Below are positions 24,449 through 32,648 of a stretch of 45,097 bases of DNA, one piece after another. The notes under the pieces are model-generated. The model was not told the DNA's origin, made no database searches, and was given only the letters and a program-made list of their open reading frames with translations. A program made the translations under genes and the position numbers. Origin of the DNA: an uncultured Eubacteriales bacterium (GTDB lineage: Bacteria; Bacillota; Clostridia; Oscillospirales; Oscillospiraceae); NCBI GenBank assembly GCA_900553545.1, contig USDP01000001.1:1-45097 (forward strand), given 5' to 3'. Numbering within the stretch: the stretch's first letter is position 1; the number at the start of each line of letters is the position of its first letter.

Positions 24449-24528
24449 TGCGTTTTCGGTGTTGCGCCGCCGCCGGAATTGTGCTAAAATAGTCCGGGTA
24501 TATCTGGAAATGGGAGTGAGTGTGCGCC

Positions 24529-25764
24529 GTGGGAAAGATCGGAAAAAACAGCTTGGATATTCAGGAGAGCAACCGCCTCTCCATCCTCCGCATCCTGGCC
24601 GGAGAGGACGTGCTGACGCGGGCAGAGCTTTCCCGCAGGACGGGTCTGAAGCAGGCCACCATCACCAACATCATCAACGACTTTCTCGCCTCCGGCGTCG
24701 TCTCCGAGACGGGTGCGCTGAAGGGCAATCTGGGCCGCCGCTCCATCGGCATCCGGATTAATGCGGAGAAGTTCAATGTCGTCGCCATCAAAATCGCCCG
24801 CCGCTCTTACAGCGTCGGCATCTTCAACATCAAAAATCAGCTTTTGGAGAAGGAATATCAGAAGCTCGATCCCGCCGCCGGGGCCTCCGCCGTGCTGGAG
24901 CGCATCGTGTCCGATGCCAGAAGCCTCATGCAGAAATACGGCAGCTGCTGCGCCGTCGGCGTGGCGGTGCCAGGACCCTATCTCCGGCGCGAGGGCCGCA
25001 TCGCCGTCATGACCGAGTTTGCCGGCTGGGAGAAGATCGACATCTGCAAGCAGCTCGGCGCTGCGTTCGAGCAGCCCGTCTTTGTCGAGCACGATGCAAA
25101 CGCCGGTGCGCTCGGCGAATGGAGCCGCAGCGCCAACATCGGCCGGGACGACGTGCTCGTCCACCTGCTCGCCAGTGAGGGCATTGGCGCGGGCGTTGTC
25201 ATCGGCGGCAAGATCATCAGCGGCTACCGCGGCATCTTCGGCGAGATCGGCCATATGTCCATCAACGCCATGGGCCCGCGCTGCCTCTGCGGCAACCGCG
25301 GCTGCCTGGAGATGTACTGCTCCGCGCTCGCGCTTGTCCGCGACGTGCAGGCCGGTCTGCCGGAGCATCCCGAGAGCAGCCTGACCTCCGAACAGAAGAT
25401 CACCGCCGAGGTCATCTTCCGTCATATGAACGCGGGCGATGCCTACTCGCGTTCCGCCGTCCTGCGTACCGGGCACAGCCTCGGCTGCGGCGTTGCGAAC
25501 CTTGTGAACATCTACGATCCCAAGGAGATCGTCATCTCCGACGTCATGTCCGGCGGCGGAGAGGTCATGCTGCAAGCCATCCGCGAGGCCGCAAAAGAGC
25601 GCCTCCTGCCAGAGGTCTGGCGCGATCTCACCATCCGCTATTCCGCCGTTCCGGAGGATCTCATCCTCTACGGCGCGGCCTCCGTCGCCATCGATAAAAT
25701 CCTCGAAAAGACCGATGCCTTCTCCCCCTCCGGGGCGGACGCGCCCGAATCCAAACCGCTCTGA
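24529..25764 (+). CDS. ROK-family transcriptional regulator (NagC/XylR type)
   Basis: A 411-residue regulator with an N-terminal winged HTH (SRRTGLKQATITNIINDFLASGVVSETG) and a C-terminal ROK sugar-binding domain. That domain has FVEHDANAGALGEW, IGAGVVIGGKIISGYRGIFGEIGHMSI and the zinc motif CLCGNRGCLEMYCS. Such proteins repress sugar genes until their sugar binds, so control of the adjacent locus is likely (inference). I prefer GTG 24529, which lies about 10 nt after GGGAGTG; a GTG at 24520 would be too close to it. A strong terminator follows. Confidence 0.92.
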   Translation: MGKIGKNSLDIQESNRLSILRILAGEDVLTRAELSRRTGLKQATITNIINDFLASGVVSETGALKGNLGRRSIGIRINAEKFNVVAIKIARRSYSVGIFNIKNQLLEKEYQKLDPAAGASAVLERIVSDARSLMQKYGSCCAVGVAVPGPYLRREGRIAVMTEFAGWEKIDICKQLGAAFEQPVFVEHDANAGALGEWSRSANIGRDDVLVHLLASEGIGAGVVIGGKIISGYRGIFGEIGHMSINAMGPRCLCGNRGCLEMYCSALALVRDVQAGLPEHPESSLTSEQKITAEVIFRHMNAGDAYSRSAVLRTGHSLGCGVANLVNIYDPKEIVISDVMSGGGEVMLQAIREAAKERLLPEVWRDLTIRYSAVPEDLILYGAASVAIDKILEKTDAFSPSGADAPESKPL

Positions 25765-25776
25765 GTATTGAAATAC

Positions 25777-25810
25777 AAGTGCCCGCTCCATTGGAGCGGG
25801 CACTTTCTTT
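25777..25810 (+). terminator. Terminator of the ROK regulator gene
   Basis: 13-bp stem AAGTGCCCGCTCC/GGAGCGGGCACTT with an ATT loop followed by TCTTT, 12 nt after the stop. Confidence 0.9.
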
Positions 25811-25848
25811 TACGTCGATTTTACAAAGAAACGCTTTTGCATTTTACG
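25808..25848 (+). promoter_or_regulatory. Possible Pho box upstream of pstS
   Basis: TTTTACG (25808), TTTTACA (25819), TTTTGCA (25835) and TTTTACG (25842) form direct repeats. The first two are spaced 11 bp, as in PhoP/PhoB sites (TTNACA-type repeats in Bacillus). They lie 70-110 bp before pstS. The first repeat overlaps the upstream terminator tail, so this is tentative. Confidence 0.35.
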
Positions 25849-25915
25849 CGCGGGCAGTATCCTTTGAACCGTAGACAGGAAGTCAAGAACATAAAAATCA
25901 AAGGAGAAATTCCAA

Positions 25916-26839
25916 ATGAAAAAGATCATTGCACTGCTGCTTGCGCTGACGTGCGCGCTGGCTCTGTTCGCCGGCTGCGCAGCAAAGACCACTTCGAACG
26001 ATACCGCTGCGGATACCTCCGCGGCAGACACCGCCGCAAAGGACGACAGCGCCAGCACCGAAAAGGAAGACAAGCAGGATGATGCCGCGTCGACCAAGAA
26101 GGAACTGAGCGGCACGGTTGCGACCGACGGCTCCACCTCGATGGAGAAGGTCATCGGCGCCCTGGGCGAATCCTTCATGGCGGAAAACCCCAACGTGACG
26201 TTCACCTATAACCCGACCGGCTCCGGCTCCGGCATCCAGGCTGTGAGCGAAGGCCGCTGCGACATTGGACTCTCCAGCCGCGCCCTGAAGGATGAGGAAA
26301 AGGCTTCCGGCCTGAAGGAAACCACCCTGGCCCTCGACGGCATCGCCATCATTGTGAACCCGGAAAATCCCGTCTCTGACCTCGACGTCGAGACCATCGC
26401 GAAGATCTACACCGGCGAGATCACCAACTGGAAGGACGTCGGCGGCAACGACGCTGAGATCGTTCTGATCGGCCGTGAGGCTGGCTCCGGCACCCGTGAC
26501 GGCTTTGAGTCCATCACCGGCACCAAGGACGCCTGCCAGTACCGGCAGGAGCTGACCTCCACCGGCGACGTGATCGCCACGGTCGCGCAGAACCCGGACG
26601 CCATCGGCTATGCCTCCCTCTCCGCAGTCAAGGACACCGTCAAGGCTCTGACTGTCGGCGGCGTGGCCCCGAGCGAAGACACCGTCAAGGACGGCAGCTA
26701 TGTCGTGCAGAGACCGTTCGTCCTCGTCACGAAGGACGGCGAGGCCCTCAGCGAAGCGGCCCAGGCGTTCTATGACTACGCACTTGATCCCGCCCAGGCG
26801 GAGCTGATCGGCAAGGCCGGTGCTGTGGCGGTCAACTAA
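25916..26839 (+). CDS. pstS: Phosphate-binding lipoprotein PstS
   Basis: High-affinity phosphate receptor of the Pst ABC importer, lipid-anchored at Cys21 (signal MKKIIALLLALTCALALFAGC). After a Ser/Asp/Lys-rich linker, the phosphate-binding motifs are visible: DGSTSMEKV, YNPTGSGSGIQAV, CDIGLSSRALKDEE, and REAGSGTRDGFESITG. The 307 residues are normal. AAGGAGAAATT precedes the ATG. It is followed by a terminator-like hairpin and then pstCAB-phoU-phoBR, a full phosphate-starvation module. Confidence 0.95.
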   Translation: MKKIIALLLALTCALALFAGCAAKTTSNDTAADTSAADTAAKDDSASTEKEDKQDDAASTKKELSGTVATDGSTSMEKVIGALGESFMAENPNVTFTYNPTGSGSGIQAVSEGRCDIGLSSRALKDEEKASGLKETTLALDGIAIIVNPENPVSDLDVETIAKIYTGEITNWKDVGGNDAEIVLIGREAGSGTRDGFESITGTKDACQYRQELTSTGDVIATVAQNPDAIGYASLSAVKDTVKALTVGGVAPSEDTVKDGSYVVQRPFVLVTKDGEALSEAAQAFYDYALDPAQAELIGKAGAVAVN

Positions 26840-26848
26840 AGGCAAATC

Positions 26849-26876
26849 AAAAAGGCGGCAGGATAGCCGCCTTTTT
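26849..26876 (+). terminator. Partial terminator between pstS and pstC
   Basis: AAAAAGGCGGC and GCCGCCTTTTT form an 11-bp stem with an AGGATA loop. It probably makes pstS more abundant than the membrane components. Confidence 0.8.
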
Positions 26877-26898
26877 GGCCGTATGTGAGGAAATTGCG

Positions 26899-27768
26899 AT
26901 GAAACGAGGAAAACATATTGTTGAGACCGTCGTCCATGCGCTGTTTTTACTGTTTGGTCTGGTCGCGGTCGGCTGCGTGCTGATCATCACGGTCTATCTG
27001 GTGATCTCGGGCATTCCGGCCATCCGGAAGATCGGCCTTGTGCCCTTCCTGTTCGGGCAGACGTGGGCGTCCACAGCGGCGGAGCCGCAGTACGGCATCC
27101 TGCCGTTCATCCTGACGAGCGTCTACGGCACGGCGGGGGCCATCGTGCTCGGCGTGCCGGTCGGCTTTCTGACGGCGGTGTATCTGGCAAAACTCGCGCC
27201 GAAGCGCGTGAAGGGCGTGATGCAGACGGCGGTGAGCCTGCTCGCGGGCATCCCGTCGGTTGTGTACGGCCTCGTCGGGATGCTGGTGCTCGTGCCCGGT
27301 ATCCGCAAGGCGTTCCACCTGCCGGACGGCGCAAGCCTGCTGGCCGCGATCATTGTACTCGCGGTCATGATCCTGCCGTCCATCATCAAAGTCTCGGTCA
27401 CGGCGCTCGAGGCCGTGCCGCGCGAATACGAGGATGCGTCGCTGGCCCTCGGGGCCACGCCCATCGAGACGTATTTCAAGGTGTCCGTCCCGGCGGCGAA
27501 GAGCGGCATTGCCGCGGCGGTCGTGCTCGGTGTGGGCCGCGCGATCGGCGAGGCCATGGCCGTCATGATGGTCTCGGGCAACGCGGCCAATATGCCGTCT
27601 CTGTTCCAAAGCGTCCGCTTCCTCACCACGGCGGTCGCCAGCGAAATGTCCTATTCCAGCGGTTTGCAGCGGCAGGCGCTGTTCTCCATTGCGCTGGTGC
27701 TGTTCCTGTTCATCATGCTCATCAATGCGGCGCTGAACTTTTTCTTGAAGCGCGGAAAGGAGCGATAA
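26899..27768 (+). CDS. pstC: Phosphate ABC transporter permease PstC
   Basis: Membrane channel subunit, 289 residues, about six helices. Diagnostic segments are AGIPSVVYGLVGMLVLVP, TALEAVPREYEDASLALGATPIETYFKVSVPAA (EAA loop) and VGRAIGEAMAVMMVSGNAANMP. I start at ATG 26899 (GAGG 8 nt upstream); the longer frame from 26875 begins inside the upstream hairpin. pstA starts 1 nt after its stop. Confidence 0.94.
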   Translation: MKRGKHIVETVVHALFLLFGLVAVGCVLIITVYLVISGIPAIRKIGLVPFLFGQTWASTAAEPQYGILPFILTSVYGTAGAIVLGVPVGFLTAVYLAKLAPKRVKGVMQTAVSLLAGIPSVVYGLVGMLVLVPGIRKAFHLPDGASLLAAIIVLAVMILPSIIKVSVTALEAVPREYEDASLALGATPIETYFKVSVPAAKSGIAAAVVLGVGRAIGEAMAVMMVSGNAANMPSLFQSVRFLTTAVASEMSYSSGLQRQALFSIALVLFLFIMLINAALNFFLKRGKER

Positions 27769-27769
27769 C

Positions 27770-28621
27770 ATGCAGAAGAAATTACCGCTCCGGCGGCGGG
27801 GCTATATCGGCACGATGCGGGCCCTGATGTACCTTTCCGCCGGCCTTACGGCGGCGCTCGTGCTGTTTCTGATCGGCTACGTGCTGCTGAAGGGCGTGCC
27901 GAACATCAGCTGGGAGCTGCTGTCCACTGCGCCGAGCTATCTGGAGGAGCGCATCGGCATCCTGCCGGACATTCTGAACACGCTTTATCTTGTGATGGCG
28001 ACGATCCTCTTCGTCCTGCCGCTCGGCGTGTGCGCGGCCATCTACTTAAACGAATATGCGTCGAATAAAAAGCTCGTCGCGGCCATCGAATACGCGGCGG
28101 AGACGCTCTCCGGCATCCCGTCCATCATTTACGGCCTCGTCGGCATGCTGATCTTCTGCAAGAACGGGACGTCGCTGATCGCGGGCGCATGGACGCTGAC
28201 GATCATGAACCTGCCGACCGTCATGCGTACCACGCAGGAGAGCCTCAAGACCGTCCCGCAGAGCTACCGCGAGGGCGCGTTTGGACTCGGCGCGGGCAAA
28301 TGGCGCGTCATCCGCACGGTCGTCATGCCCGGCTGCGTCGACGGCGTGGTCACGGGCTGTATCCTCTCCATCGGCCGCATCCTCGGCGAGTCGGCGGCGC
28401 TGCTGTTCACGGCGGGCTTTGCCCACGCGCTGAACGGCATCTGGCGTGGCCTGCACAGCGCGGGCGCGACGTTAACGGTCGCCCTCTACGTCTACGCGAA
28501 GGAGCAGGGCGAGTTCGGCGTGGCCTTTGCCATCGCGGCCATCCTGATGGTGCTCGCGCTGCTCATCAATCTGGCGGCAAGCCTCGTATCCCGCTATTTC
28601 AGGAGGAAGAATGCACTATGA
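27770..28621 (+). CDS. pstA: Phosphate ABC transporter permease PstA
   Basis: Second channel subunit, 283 residues. Typical PstA elements are GILPDILNTLYLVMATILFVLPLGVCAAIYLNEYA, ETLSGIPSIIYGLVGML, and the EAA-type loop QESLKTVPQSYREGAFGLGAGKWRVI, followed by GRILGESAALLFTAG. Its stop overlaps the pstB start by 4 nt (ATGA). Confidence 0.94.
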   Translation: MQKKLPLRRRGYIGTMRALMYLSAGLTAALVLFLIGYVLLKGVPNISWELLSTAPSYLEERIGILPDILNTLYLVMATILFVLPLGVCAAIYLNEYASNKKLVAAIEYAAETLSGIPSIIYGLVGMLIFCKNGTSLIAGAWTLTIMNLPTVMRTTQESLKTVPQSYREGAFGLGAGKWRVIRTVVMPGCVDGVVTGCILSIGRILGESAALLFTAGFAHALNGIWRGLHSAGATLTVALYVYAKEQGEFGVAFAIAAILMVLALLINLAASLVSRYFRRKNAL

Positions 28622-29373
28622 ACAGCATCATTTCTGTCAATGATTTGAATCTCTGGTACGGCAGCCATCAGGCGCTGACCAATATCTGCATGGACATCCC
28701 CGAAAAGAGCATCACGGCCCTCATCGGCCCGTCCGGCTGCGGCAAGTCGACGTTCCTCAAAACGCTCGACCGTATGAACGACCTCGTCCCCGGTGTGAAG
28801 ATCGAGGGGAGTGTCTCGTTCCACGGGCAGGACATCTACGCGCCCGGCACGGACGTCAACGACCTCCGCCGCCAGATCGGCATGGTATTCCAGAAGCCGA
28901 ATCCCTTCCCCATGAGCATCTACGACAACATCGCCTACGGCCCGCGGACGCATGGCGTCCGCAACCGCGCAAAGCTCGACGAGATCGTCGAACGTTCGCT
29001 GCGCGGCGCGGCCATCTGGGACGAGGTCAAGGATCGCCTGAAAAAGAACGCCCTCGGCCTCTCCGGAGGGCAGCAGCAGCGCCTCTGCATCGCGCGGGCA
29101 CTGGCCGTCGAGCCGGAGGTGCTGCTCATGGACGAGCCGACGAGCGCGCTCGACCCCATCTCCACCTCGAAGATCGAGGAACTGGCCATGGAGCTCAAAG
29201 AGCACTATACCATCGTCATCGTCACGCACAACATGCAGCAGGCCGTCCGCATCTCGGACAATACCGCCTTCTTCCTGCTCGGTGAGCTGGTGGAATACGG
29301 CGAAACGGAGCAAATGTTCTCGCAGCCGCGCGAGAAGAAGACCGAGGACTATATCACGGGGAGGTTTGGATGA
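28618..29373 (+). CDS. pstB: Phosphate ABC transporter ATP-binding protein PstB
   Basis: Cytosolic ATPase of the importer, 251 residues. Walker A GPSGCGKST, Q-loop GMVFQKPNPFPMSIYDN (typical of PstB), signature LSGGQQQRLCIARAL, Walker B LLMDEPTSALDP and H-loop IVIVTHNMQQA are all intact. The start ATG 28618 sits behind AGGAGGAAGA and overlaps the pstA stop; its own stop overlaps phoU. Confidence 0.96.
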   Translation: MNSIISVNDLNLWYGSHQALTNICMDIPEKSITALIGPSGCGKSTFLKTLDRMNDLVPGVKIEGSVSFHGQDIYAPGTDVNDLRRQIGMVFQKPNPFPMSIYDNIAYGPRTHGVRNRAKLDEIVERSLRGAAIWDEVKDRLKKNALGLSGGQQQRLCIARALAVEPEVLLMDEPTSALDPISTSKIEELAMELKEHYTIVIVTHNMQQAVRISDNTAFFLLGELVEYGETEQMFSQPREKKTEDYITGRFG

Positions 29374-30023
29374 TGAGAAGCCGGTTTGACGAGCAGCTTG
29401 CGCTGCTGAACAGAGAGCTGATCGAAATGGGTGCGCGCTGTGAAGAGGTCATCGCACTGGCCGCCAAGTCGATGGCGGACGGAGACGTGAGCCTCGCGAA
29501 GCAGGTCGCGCCGCTGGACGCGGAGATCGACCAGAAGGAGCGGGATATCGAATCCCTCTGCCTCAAGCTGCTGCTCCAGCAGCAGCCGGTCGCGCGCGAC
29601 CTGCGGCAGATCTCCGCAGCCCTGAAAATGATCACGGATATGGAGCGCATCGGCGATCAGGCCGAAGATATCGCCGAGATCGTCACGTTCCTGGCCGGCC
29701 GCGGCCCGGAGGACAGCGAACTCATGCGCGAAATGGCCCGCGCCACGATAAAAATGGTCACAGATAGTGTTGATGCTTTCGTAAAACGTGATATACTGTT
29801 GGCAGAGCAGGTCGTCCGCGACGACGATACCGTCGATGCCTACTTCGATCAGGTCAAGCATAAGCTGATCGAAAAGATCGCGGCGGAGCCGTCCGACGGC
29901 GAATACGCGCTCGACCTGCTGATGATCGCCAAATATTTTGAACGCATCGGGGATCACGCGACGAACATCGCCGAATGGGTGATCTTTTCCGTGACCGGTG
30001 TACACAAGGAGGGGGACGCATGA
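29370..30023 (+). CDS. phoU: Phosphate signalling protein PhoU
   Basis: A 217-residue all-helical protein made of two three-helix repeats. Each repeat has the metal-cluster motif D-x-E-R-I-G-D-x-A: ALKMITDMERIGDQAEDIAEI and LLMIAKYFERIGDHATNIAEW. PhoU links Pst transport to the PhoR kinase and dampens signalling when phosphate is plentiful. It overlaps pstB and phoB by 4 nt each. Confidence 0.95.
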   Translation: MMRSRFDEQLALLNRELIEMGARCEEVIALAAKSMADGDVSLAKQVAPLDAEIDQKERDIESLCLKLLLQQQPVARDLRQISAALKMITDMERIGDQAEDIAEIVTFLAGRGPEDSELMREMARATIKMVTDSVDAFVKRDILLAEQVVRDDDTVDAYFDQVKHKLIEKIAAEPSDGEYALDLLMIAKYFERIGDHATNIAEWVIFSVTGVHKEGDA

Positions 30024-30697
30024 TCTGGTGTGTGGAGGATGACGCCAGCATCCGCGACATCGAGGTATACGCCTTACAGTCCACGGGCTTTGAAGCGCGC
30101 GGCTTCGAGGATGGCACGTCCTTCTGGGATGCCTTGCAGGGTGCGGCGCTGCCGGAGCTGGTGGTGCTGGACGTGATGCTGCCGGGGATCGACGGCATCG
30201 AGCTGCTGCGCCGCATCCGCGCAGACGCGCGCATGGCCGCGATCCCCGTCGTCATGGCGACGGCCCGCGGCGCGGAGTATGATAAAATTCAGGGCCTCGA
30301 CCTCGGCGCGGACTATTACCTGACGAAGCCGTTCGGCGTCATGGAGCTGGTCTCCTGCGTCAAGGCCGTGCTCCGCCGCGTCCAGCCGAAGGCCGTCGAA
30401 CACCTGCTGAAAACGGGCGGCCTGTTTGTCAATCTGGACGAGCATACCGTCTCGGCAGACGGTGCGCGCGTGGAGCTTACATATAAGGAATTCGAGATGC
30501 TGAAGCTCTTTTTGTCGCATCCCGGCGTCGCCTGGACGCGCGAGAAGCTGATGGAGCAGGTCTGGGGCACGGATTACTGCGGCGAGACGCGCACCGTCGA
30601 CATGCACATCCGGACGCTCCGGCAGAAGCTCGGCTCCTATGGCGACCGCATCGAGACCGTCCGCGGCGTCGGCTACCGATGGGAGGCGCAGACATGA
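30020..30697 (+). CDS. phoB: Phosphate response regulator, PhoB/PhoP type
   Basis: A 225-residue OmpR-family regulator. The receiver domain has the acidic pair EDD (6-8), phospho-acceptor D51 (VVLDVMLPGIDGIELL) and the TKPF lysine. The C-terminal winged helix (TYKEFEMLKLFLSHPGVAWTREKLMEQVWG, RTVDMHIRTLRQKLG) binds DNA repeats. I use ATG 30020 behind AAGGAGGGGG, overlapping the phoU stop. The order pst genes, regulator, kinase is complete here, and autoregulation through a Pho box is expected. Confidence 0.9.
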   Translation: MIWCVEDDASIRDIEVYALQSTGFEARGFEDGTSFWDALQGAALPELVVLDVMLPGIDGIELLRRIRADARMAAIPVVMATARGAEYDKIQGLDLGADYYLTKPFGVMELVSCVKAVLRRVQPKAVEHLLKTGGLFVNLDEHTVSADGARVELTYKEFEMLKLFLSHPGVAWTREKLMEQVWGTDYCGETRTVDMHIRTLRQKLGSYGDRIETVRGVGYRWEAQT

Positions 30698-32346
30698 CCA
30701 AAAAGATCTTCCGTTCCATCCTGCTCGTCGCGGGGACGGTTCTCCTCGCCAGCCTGATCATCATTTGGGGCTGTCTCTATGGATATTTTGCCGGCGTGCA
30801 GGAGACGCAGCTGCAAGACGAGCTGGGCCTTGCAGCCGTCCTGACCGAGACCGACGGCGAAGCGGGGCTTCGCCAGGTCGACGCCAGCCGCTTCCGCCTC
30901 ACCTGGATCGCCGCCGACGGCACGGTTCTTTACGACACGGATACGGATGCTGCGCAGTTGGAAAACCACGCCGAACGTACCGAGGTGCAGCAGGCGCTGG
31001 AAGCCGGCACGGGCGAGAGCGTCCGCTATTCCACCACCTTCCTGGAAAAAACCATGTACCGCGCAACGCGCCTCTCCGACGGGACGGTGCTCCGCATCTC
31101 GCGCAGCCGCGCGACGGTCGGCGTCCTTCTGCTCGGCATGCTCCAGCCGATCCTCGCCGTGTTGATCGCGGCGCTCGTGCTCTCGGCCATCTTTGCCCGC
31201 CGCCTCTCACGCCGCATCGTCGAGCCTCTCAATAACCTCGACCTCGATCATCCGCTCGATAACGATGCCTATGAGGAGCTTTCCCCCCTCCTTGGCCGCA
31301 TCAGCCGCCAGCATAAGCAGATCACCACACAGCTGCGCGAGCTGAAGCGCAGAACCGACGAATTCACCCAGATCACCGGCAGCCTCCGCGAGGGGCTTGT
31401 CCTGCTGGACGACCGCGGCTATGTCCTCAGCATCAACCCGGCCGCGCAGCGCCTGTTCGGTGCAAATGCAAGCTGCGTGGGGCAGGATTTCCTCGTCGTC
31501 GACCGCAGCCGCGAACTGGATGCCGCCATCGCGCAGGCCATGGCCGACGGCCACAGCGAGCTGCGCAGCGAACGCGGCGGCCGCCTCTGGCAGTTTGACG
31601 TCAGCCGCATCGACACGGCGGGCGAAAAGGGCGGCGCGGCCCTTCTGGCCTTCGATATCACCGATCGCGAGCTGGCCGAGCAGAGCCGCCGCGAGTTTAC
31701 CGCCAATGTCTCGCACGAGCTGAAAACGCCGCTTCAGGGCATCATCGGCAGCGCCGAGCTGCTCGAGAGCGGCATGGTCAAGGAAGAGGACGTCCCGCGC
31801 TTCGTCGGCCACATCCGTGACGAGGCGCAGCGCCTCGTCACGCTCATCGGCGACATCATCCGCCTCAGCCAGCTCGACGAGGGCGTCGACGTCCCGCGCG
31901 AACCGGTCGACCTTCTCGCTGTCGCAAACGAGGCCGCGCACGACCTTCAGGGCGCGGCGGAGGCGCGCAAGGTTACCCTCGCCGTCGACGGCGAGCGCGC
32001 GCAGATCGTCGGTGCGCGCCGCCTCCTTTATGAGATCGTCTATAACCTCTGCGAAAACGCCGTCAAATATAACCGTGAGGGCGGCAGCGTCAGCGTCCAC
32101 GTCGCGCAGTCGGACAGCTGGGTCAGCGTCCGCGTCGCGGACACCGGCATCGGCATCGCGCCGGAGCACCAGAGCCGCATCTTCGAGCGGTTCTACCGCG
32201 TGGATAAGAGCCATTCCAAGGCGTCCGGCGGCACGGGACTCGGCCTTTCCATCGTGAAGCATGCCGTCGCCTATCACCACGGCATGATTGATCTCCAGAG
32301 CGAACCCGGCAAGGGTACCATCATCACCGTCACTTTCCCCAAATAA
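30694..32346 (+). CDS. phoR: Phosphate sensor histidine kinase, PhoR type
   Basis: A 550-residue membrane kinase. TM1 (about 8-32) is followed by an extracellular sensor segment, TM2 (about 145-170), a short linker, a PAS-like domain (about 225-320: GLVLLDDRGYVLSINPAAQRLFG), HisKA with H341 (NVSHELKTPLQGIIGSAELL), and the HATPase domain with N-box NLCENAVKYN, ADTGIGIAPEHQSRIFERFYR and GTGLGLSIVKH. It would phosphorylate the upstream regulator under phosphate limitation, restrained by PhoU and Pst. Its start overlaps the regulator's stop by 4 nt. Confidence 0.9.
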   Translation: MTKKIFRSILLVAGTVLLASLIIIWGCLYGYFAGVQETQLQDELGLAAVLTETDGEAGLRQVDASRFRLTWIAADGTVLYDTDTDAAQLENHAERTEVQQALEAGTGESVRYSTTFLEKTMYRATRLSDGTVLRISRSRATVGVLLLGMLQPILAVLIAALVLSAIFARRLSRRIVEPLNNLDLDHPLDNDAYEELSPLLGRISRQHKQITTQLRELKRRTDEFTQITGSLREGLVLLDDRGYVLSINPAAQRLFGANASCVGQDFLVVDRSRELDAAIAQAMADGHSELRSERGGRLWQFDVSRIDTAGEKGGAALLAFDITDRELAEQSRREFTANVSHELKTPLQGIIGSAELLESGMVKEEDVPRFVGHIRDEAQRLVTLIGDIIRLSQLDEGVDVPREPVDLLAVANEAAHDLQGAAEARKVTLAVDGERAQIVGARRLLYEIVYNLCENAVKYNREGGSVSVHVAQSDSWVSVRVADTGIGIAPEHQSRIFERFYRVDKSHSKASGGTGLGLSIVKHAVAYHHGMIDLQSEPGKGTIITVTFPK

Positions 32347-32356
32347 GGAAACAGAA

Positions 32357-32383
32357 GCAGCCCTCTCCATCCGGAGGGGGCTG
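32357..32383 (+). terminator. Hairpin after phoR
   Basis: CAGCCCTCTCC and GGAGGGGGCTG pair 11 nt after the phoR stop. The expected T-run is replaced by the start of the palindromic element (copy B); a second similar hairpin with TTT lies beyond the element (32550-32573). Confidence 0.6.
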
Positions 32384-32384
32384 T

Positions 32385-32548
32385 CAGCGTGTCGAAAAAG
32401 TCTTTTCGCCCCGCTGACCGTCCAGTTTTCTGAACTTAAAAAGTTCAGAAAACTGCTTGATTGAACGAGAAAGGGGCTTTTTGCCCCTTTCACTCTTTCC
32501 CCGCTGCTCTATTGCAGGACTGCGTTTTATAGTTTTTTTGACAGTCTC
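32385..32548. repeat. Palindromic intergenic element, copy B, with nested 90-bp insertion
   Basis: The left 31 nt (CAGCGTGTCGAAAAAG...CCCCGCT) and the right part (GCTCTATTGCAGGACTGCG... to TTTTTTTGACAG) match copy A at 12184-12256. A 90-bp segment (32416-32505) lies between, bounded by a direct repeat CCCCGCT. The insert contains a perfect 15-bp stem hairpin (32423-32455, arms CAGTTTTCTGAACTT) and a 9-bp one (32469-32491, GAAAGGGGC/GCCCCTTTC). No gene is present in 32347-32648. Confidence 0.8.
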
Positions 32549-32595
32549 ACAGCCCACTCCCCGAGGGGGCTGTTTCTATGTGTCTCCAATGTAGC

Positions 32596-32629
32596 CCAAA
32601 GGCCCCCTCTACTAAGAGGGGGCCTTTGG
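32596..32629. terminator. Hairpin between convergent phoR and kinase-like gene
   Basis: 14-bp perfect stem CCAAAGGCCCCCTC/GAGGGGGCCTTTGG around TACTAA. No clear T-run on either strand. It lies 19 nt past the stop of the minus-strand gene at 32649. Confidence 0.5.
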
Positions 32630-32648
32630 ATAACGATGATTTGTCTGC

